From assembly GCA_003439945.1 (NCBI GenBank), contig QVRM01001389.1, positions 22,501 to 86,500 on the forward strand: DNA of 64,000 nucleotides. Reading direction: 5' to 3'. Positions 58,441-64,000 of the stretch are shown in pieces. The notes under the pieces were generated by a model that did no database searches, was not told where the DNA came from, and saw only the letters and a program-made list of their open reading frames with translations. This stretch comes from Dermanyssus gallinae (Eukaryota > Arthropoda > Arachnida > Mesostigmata > Dermanyssidae). The stretch's first letter is position 1. Every line of letters starts with the position of its first letter. Both the position numbers and the translations under genes were made by a program.

Positions 58441-59100
58441 TTAAGCGCATCTGTTCTCTGGAGATTGTGCGTCCTCCATAAGAAGAAACGTAGAAACTAG
58501 CAAATACTCTAGCTGATTACAGCTAGTACGACGCAACGCTAACGCATTCCTCAAGAAGTGAACTTTATCGCTGTCAAAGGCTTTACGAGACTCCATACTT
58601 AGATAAGGCCAAACGACCTGTATAGAGACCGACGGTGCTATCTTCAGGCGACAGATAGCTCCACCGGGCAGCTTGTGAGGCTCTGCCACATTGAGAAAGG
58701 TCAACAGTCCCGTAAGGACTCTTTCTGCTACGAGCTTGGAAAACGGCGTGTTTTCCTTTGTTGTTGAGAATACGGATTCCCAAGTACGGAAACTGTTCTA
58801 TGGGCTCTAATTCAGAGGCCGTAGTGCATCGTTGTCCGCATAGCTCTCCCTCGCGGGGGAGCCTGGTCGCCTTTGTTTTATTCAAATCGACCTCCAGGGA
58901 GTTGCGGTCGACGTGAAGCTGCAACGTGGCCAACGATTGCTACAGATGAAAACGACTGCATACACGAGCGATATGCCAGCTGTCGTATCTGTATCGAGCT
59001 CGGTAGATCGTTCGCAAACATCGCGAGTTTAAGCGGGCTTAAATTATTGCCCTGGCCGCGGGCGCCTGTTGTTCTTGCACGAGAGGTGGCATGCACTGCA
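58441..59100 (-). mobile_element. Decayed LINE reverse-transcriptase fragment (CR1/L2/Jockey-like)
   Basis: Three minus-strand frames carry successive RT segments. The first is 59096-58878, with QGNNLSPL and a degenerate FAND at about residues 15-30; the catalytic YADD is not intact (AYRS). The second is 58933-58583, with LNKTK at 17-21 and FPYLGI at 48-53, typical of RT domains 6-7. The third is 58704-58441, with an FLRNALAL segment resembling the thumb region. Frame changes and the broken active site make it a pseudogene. No end or 3' tail was found. Confidence 0.75.
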
Positions 59101-60523
59101 GCCCGTTGTCAAGAATGACCCTTCCTTAACTGCAACGTGTTAGATTCCTAAAAGGTTTTACACACCAGTTTAATTAGCGCAATGGCGCACGACACTATGA
59201 CACCGCCAGCCTTGAAGCCCACAAATACTGCGCCGAGATGGGTTCGATCGGTGTATCGAGTGGTCAGAAGGACGGCACACTTTGACATCGCGACAACAGT
59301 GACATTACTCTGCGGCGCTTTGCTACGACAAGCGTCACAGCTTGACAAAGTTAGGTACCGTTTGATTCATCTAGAGGTATAATATCGGGTCAACCATAGT
59401 TGGTGAGTCGTCAGGTCGATAGGTTTGTAGGCATCTATGTTGCCACAACGTCTACACCGTTTATGTATTTAAAAAAACACAGTGCGGGCGAACTATGGCT
59501 TCTTTTAATGCTAAAAGTTAGATATGTCTACAGAAACTCGTTATTTGAAGCAGATTGACCGGGACCGGCATTTTTTTAAAACATAAGTCTCGACTACAGA
59601 AGTAAGCACTAATTCCGTGCAGAAAGCCAGGTTGGCAGCAAAGATGTTTTATGTTATCGGTTTTAACTGGTTAACCGTTAAAGCGCATGCACCCTTAGGT
59701 GAGCATGGCAACCCACTAAAGGGGCATGCATGCGTAAAAGAGGGTCAACAAAATACATACGACCAAATATTTATGGAGTTCAAAATGTGCATATGATAGC
59801 AAATCACGAAATATACGTATGCACACGTCTATTGTTAGAAGTAGTATCGCGTTTTAACCATTGACACGAGCGCGCATATGTTCCAGTTTCAATTGCCTTT
59901 TATACATAATGACAAAAAAACGGTGACAAGTTACATATTGAGCTTTTGGCAATAACGAAATTATTATATACATTATATTTTGAACTTTACATAGTTCTCG
60001 TGAAAACCATGGCCCTAAAGGACGGAATGTAATTAGATCGCCGACCTGATCAGGCGTATGTGCTTCTGGTAATTGAATTTCAAAAGATTGCACAGCTTAG
60101 GGGCTGCAGCTATTTTAGAGCGCGCGCACATTTTGCACTTATGTGCAGTGTCAAACAAGCGATGAACGCATACAATACTTCATAGTTTGACGTATAAGCG
60201 CAAATCCGCTTGCCCAGTAAGTTTTCTTTATTTTTTTAGAAGTAAGTGAGAGTGTCATTTTAATAAAAAACAATTACTCCATAAGCTTTCTAGTGCCTTA
60301 ATATCCTCCGTCAACTGAGACCGTTCAATTAAGTCACAGTAAGTGTGTTTGGGAGCTATAAAGTGCCTAAGAAGCCTTCTGCAGGATTCTGGTCTTTCTA
60401 TAATTACTAGAATATAGTCCCACGAATGTGCACGCCAAGTGCATTTAAGATACGTAGTGAGAAACTTTGCTAAAAATATGTTCATTTTTGCTGACAAGCC
60501 AGTAGACGATGAGCATTAAATGA
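59101..60523. other. Unique AT-moderate DNA, nothing recognised
   Basis: No gene, array or element seen. All frames are short. Confidence 0.5.
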
Positions 60524-60524
60524 C

Positions 60525-60570
<46 letters not shown>
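60524..60570. repeat. (TA)n microsatellite
   Basis: TA tract directly adjoining copy B of the dispersed repeat. Confidence 0.95.
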
Positions 60571-60574
<4 letters not shown>

Positions 60575-60631
60575 AGCACTGCCGAGTGTGCAAACGTATT
60601 GTAATTGATTAATAAATCATCACAATATTTT
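60571..60631 (+). repeat. TA-flanked dispersed repeat, copy B
   Basis: AAGCACTGCCGAGTGTGCAA, then ACGTATTGTAATTGATTAAT and AAATCATCACAATATTTT, ending in a TA tract at 60632. It matches copy A over about 60 bp in opposite orientation, with three or four differences. Confidence 0.8.
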
Positions 60632-60757
60632 ATATATATACGAGTGCCCCTGATATAACAGAGTGGCATGCGTACTTAGGCGTATATGTCAAACGAATAC
60701 TCAATCCATTGTATACATTTAAAATGAATTGCTAAGATAGAGCCTCTTTCTTTCCCT

Positions 60758-60803
<46 letters not shown>

Positions 60804-61160
60804 CGAAAGTGAGAGACTCTGTTTTAGTGATTTATTTTGAATGTATACTATGGAATAATTATTCGTTTGATGTATCTAACTAAATACAAATGTCACTCTT
60901 TTACATTAGGGGCACTCACAACGGCAGCCGATAGACTGGCATGTAGATATATCTAAGGTTTCCCCAATCAACCTTGCGACAGCAGCAATTGTTAAATGAG
61001 ACAAATATGTTTGCATTTTTTCAGACAAATATGTGTTTTTTGGCGAGCAAGAACGACTACAATGATAGTGGAACCAGACTCGATCTATTTAGTTAGTAGT
61101 GCCAAGTTTGGCTGTGAAACATGGCACGTCTGGCGTAAACACATATCTATATACATACCA
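60632..61160. other. Unique DNA with (TA)n and (GA)n runs
   Basis: TA tract at about 60760-60788 runs directly into GAGAGAGA. No gene recognised. Confidence 0.55.
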
Positions 61161-61325
61161 CTACTGCCACAACGACAACAACAACAACAACAAAAGCCGT
61201 AGTAATACCAGCGGCAACATCAACAGCACCAACAACGACAGTAGCAACAACAATAACAACAACAACGGCAACAACAACAGCAGCAGCAGCAACAACAACA
61301 AAAACAACAACAGCAATCAGCATAG
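61161..61325. repeat. (CAA/CAG)n array
   Basis: CAA and CAG triplets over about 160 bp. One plus-strand frame (61099-61623, 174 codons) stays open through and beyond the array into less repetitive Gln/Ser/His-rich sequence. It is not called as a gene because the first half is pure repeat. Confidence 0.85.
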
Positions 61326-62658
61326 CCAAGTCATTAGGAGCAGCAGTAGATCACAGCAACTCAAATCACAGGGCCATCATCAATATTGGTATCAGCAGCA
61401 ACAGCAGCAGCACGAGAAGCAGTTCCAACACACAGGCGACAGCAATATGTCGTCGTCGTCGTCGTCGGTGTTTCTCCATTCTCACATGGAATCCCGCGGT
61501 GCACAGCAGCGGCTGCTGAAGTCTGCGGCTGCCGTTGGGGGATTTCGGCTCTCGGCTTCAACCCCCCTGGCTCCTCTCTCTCTATCTATCTCTCGTGCGC
61601 GCACTATCTCCAATTCTCTCTAACCAAGCAGGCGAACCGAATTTTTTTGCCCTAAAAATTCTGTCTGCCTGCCTGCCAACTCAACTCGACGACAGCCTCC
61701 GACGACATATAAAAAATGCCGAATCGTTTTGGTGCTGGAATTTCTCACTAAATCGCCGACGAGTCGGAGGCGAACACATGCGAACACAGCCGCCGAGACC
61801 GATATAGAGATACAGGGACGAATACAGTGGTAGAGAAAAAAAAGCTCAGAGGTAGAGAAGAACGAAAAAAAACAACAAATGCAGCAGCAGCCGCCGCAAC
61901 AACAACTGAAAACAATGCGATAGAAATGAAGTGCAAAAAGCAAAACCCCCGAGGGTAGTCGTGGCTCGTTGGTGGCCGTTGATTCTGCTGTTGTTACCGC
62001 GGCTGCGAGTGGCGACCACGATTTTAGGACAAGCCGAATGTTCTGAATGTGAAAGTCGGTCACCGCTGGTTCACAGTGTGTTCTGTCTTGTCCTAGTACT
62101 TATTTTCCTCGTCGTCGTGGCCGCTGCTACGGCCGCGACTGCACACCACCGATCCGGGAAACCCCGGCGTATGAATCTCTCGTTCTCCATATTACCCCCC
62201 CCCCCTCTCTCTATTTCAATTCGGTTTTCTTTCGTTGCCTCTAACCATTTATCGCCCCCCCTACTTCTCTGGTAGTCTGACTTAGAACTGCCGCTCATTT
62301 GTAGAAAGAAACACTGAAAATGTCTGAAAGTGGCAACCAGCTATCTACTACTACTACTACTACTCAAAGGAGTTTTCAGAACGCGCGCCTGATGTGAAAT
62401 GAGCGCAAAAACGCTACCACAGACGCAGATGACAGCGGCTACTGGTGGCCACGGCAGCTAGATCATGCCTAGTCTGTCTGTCTGTCTAATCTGAAATTGG
62501 GTTGTACAGAATGCTTTAGAGCAGAGAAATAGAGGGCATGCTTTAAGAGTCGTCTCGCTCGACGGTGGCCTGCGTTAAAAAGGGCCTCATCGAATTGAAC
62601 TTTATTTTGCTATTAAAAAGCAAATTCGTACTTTATGTTACTAGTGCCGCGAAGCCTA
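61326..62658. other. GC-balanced DNA, no recognised gene
   Basis: CAG near 61393-61410, GTC near 61449-61466, C-run near 62196-62206, CTA near 62346-62365, and TCTG near 62470-62487. No recognisable domain. Confidence 0.45.
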
Positions 62659-62735
62659 TTTGTATATATATATATATATATATATATATGCTTACGTACC
62701 CACATGTATCTTACACGCTTATATATATATATATT
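62659..62735. repeat. Two (TA)n tracts left of repeat copy C
   Basis: TA at about 62659-62689 and 62720-62735. Confidence 0.9.
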
Positions 62736-62864
62736 TAGGCGAGCACTGCCGAGTGTGCAAACGTATTGTAAATGATTAATTTCATTAAGCTTGAAATTTC
62801 CATTATTATATAAAATCAAACAATAATAACTATTCAGGTAATTTTGCAGAAAAGGCTATTGCCC

Positions 62865-62870
<6 letters not shown>
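62736..62870 (+). mobile_element. TA-flanked dispersed repeat, copy C (~135 bp, possibly full length)
   Basis: Begins AGGCGAGCACTGCCGAGTGT, as in copies A and B, and ends TATTGCCCGTGTC, as at 42237-42269. It lies between two (TA)n tracts. It therefore links the two shared motifs as the left and right ends of one small element. No ORF. Family unknown. Confidence 0.6.
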
Positions 62871-62905
<35 letters not shown>

Positions 62906-63033
62906 ATGACACACATATAAACGCGTAATAAATTACATAACGTTATAAAATATGCCCAAGTTTATATATATATATATATATATACACACGTGGGTGTATA
63001 TAAGTGACGAAATATAATATATATATATATATA
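62871..63033. repeat. Three (TA)n tracts
   Basis: TA tracts at about 62871-62902, 62962-62984 and 63018-63033, separated by unique AT-rich DNA. Confidence 0.9.
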
Positions 63034-63566
63034 ATTTTCTCTTGAGTACGCACAGTTAGAAAAGAGAGCCTTGATTAAGGTGTTTCACGGTGCCCATGCT
63101 GGCCTCTCTTTCGTTTGCTCGCTCGATTTCTGTCGGTTCTAAGAAGGTTGTTTTATTGAGCTTTCCTTCTCTATTTGTACCTACTGTAGCAGCCTAACAA
63201 GAGATCGAGTGTCAACGAAGCGGACGCCGGGGACTTCCTTTCTAAAGTCGTCGTCGTCGTCGTCCCATACTATACTAGTCTAACGTCTAGGCTAATTGCC
63301 TCGGTCAGTTGGTTTACTGTTAGAGAACTTCGAGCCTCGAGGGGATGTGTAAGGGGCGACCAGGTCCGGGCTGAAACCACAGCCCTTCCAATACCCAAAT
63401 CTTTAGTCTAGGGCGAAACGTCTCACCGACTGACTTCAACCTTCCATAGCTAGTGACCCCAATTCTGGCCCGTCCGCGTTCAGATCGACGGGAGTCTCGC
63501 GACCCCAATAGCACAATTACCTACCAAAGTCGGATTCCACCGGTAAGTTCCAGCTCCGATCAGAAA
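63034..63566. other. Unique DNA, nothing recognised
   Basis: A GTC triplet run lies near 63250-63264. No recognisable gene. Confidence 0.45.
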
Positions 63567-63660
63567 CACGTTGGCACGTTTCTGTGCGAGAAGCTGTCCT
63601 TAGACGTTCAACGCAGGAATGCGGCGGTTGTGTTGGGATTCTCAACTCTGGGAGGTTTGA
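63567..63660 (+). mobile_element. Fragment of RLE-type LINE C-terminus, plus strand
   Basis: A plus-strand frame reads FLCEKLSLDVQRRNAA, matching the last conserved block of the two LINE proteins (FLRQRLSLDxQRGNAASV) at most positions. The upstream frame does not match the endonuclease, so this is an isolated, decayed end of a related element in the opposite orientation to the other copies. Confidence 0.65.
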
Positions 63661-64000
63661 CCAAGACTAACAGATGGACGGATGCTGTAATAAACGTTCA
63701 GGTGCCAGCCGTAATAACAGCAGCGGTACAACTGTCGAAATGGTAAAACTGTCGAAAGCCAGAAAGGCGCGCGCACAGTCAAGCGGTGGTTCAAGGCCAC
63801 TCTACGGTTATGCCCTGACAGTAGTAGTGGAACTGAGCAAGCAGATGAAAACCGTGACCCAACCGGATGGTCAGGCTAGATACTTTGTGGCTGAGTCGTA
63901 ACGATTCGCTTTAGATGCACACCCACACACACACATATGTACAGCTATATTCACGTAACCGATAAATTTACGTTTAGCAGCTTTTAGTCAGCTAGAGCTT
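63661..64000. other. Unique DNA to the window end
   Basis: Short ORFs only. CACACACA near 63920. Confidence 0.45.

Noticed and set aside
61099..61623. 174-codon Asn/Ser/Gln-rich ORF
   Set aside because: More than half is the CAA/CAG array. Such frames are open by repeat period alone.

Overview
The window is eukaryotic nuclear DNA, almost certainly from an animal. It has no operons, no closely packed ORFs, very heavy simple-sequence DNA, several decayed non-LTR retrotransposons, a Tc1-type DNA transposon, MITE-like inverted repeats and tRNA-derived repeats. The mixture of opa-like CAA/CAG (GTT/CTG) trinucleotide arrays, long (TA)n tracts, Tc1 and restriction-like-endonuclease LINEs fits an invertebrate, most plausibly an arthropod. 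A chelicerate or mite is only a guess. I recognise no host protein-coding gene. Most long open frames are poly-Gln/Asn/Thr/Val/Leu/Cys translations of triplet arrays or Ile-Tyr translations of (TA)n.

Two kinds of sequence alternate. Blocks of balanced GC full of CAA/GTT, CAG/CTG, GAT, GAC and tetranucleotide repeats lie at about 0-5, 9-12, 14-18, 20-21, 27-33, 35-38, 44-45, 46.5-52, 56-58 and 61-62.5 kb. AT-rich blocks lie at about 5.5-6.6, 7.8-8.2, 12.4-13.3, 18.6-19.7, 21.4-26.8, 33-35.6, 36.7-37.5, 39-43, 45, 52.3-56 and 59-63 kb. The AT-rich blocks carry the (TA)n and (ATT)n tracts and nearly all transposable elements.

The main mobile elements are as follows. (1) A LINE family with a C-terminal CCHC knuckle and restriction-like endonuclease has two clear copies (43.0-44.3 and 53.4-54.3 kb, minus strand), a 170-bp 3'-end copy inside an (ATT)n tract at 8 kb, and a short fragment at 63.6 kb on the plus strand. 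(2) Two decayed LINE reverse-transcriptase fragments of another type (CR1/L2/Jockey-like) lie at 23.5-24.3 kb (plus) and 58.4-59.1 kb (minus). (3) A 1.6-kb Tc1-like transposon at 54.31-55.92 kb has about 200-bp inverted repeats, each with an outer and an inner direct repeat. (4) MITE-like elements lie at 25.83, 37.15 and 42.33 kb. (5) A SINE-like repeat at 16.1-16.36 kb has a tRNA-like head, and its core recurs at 52.54 kb.

The most interesting pattern is that elements begin and end at (TA)n or (ATT)n tracts. This includes the endonuclease-bearing LINE, the Tc1 element, one MITE, and an unassigned short repeat present three times at 45.3, 60.6 and 62.7 kb. The pattern suggests microsatellites are insertion targets, or that element ends generate the microsatellites. 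Exon-like open segments of unknown function are noted at 6.85-7.14 and 21.49-22.24 kb with low confidence.
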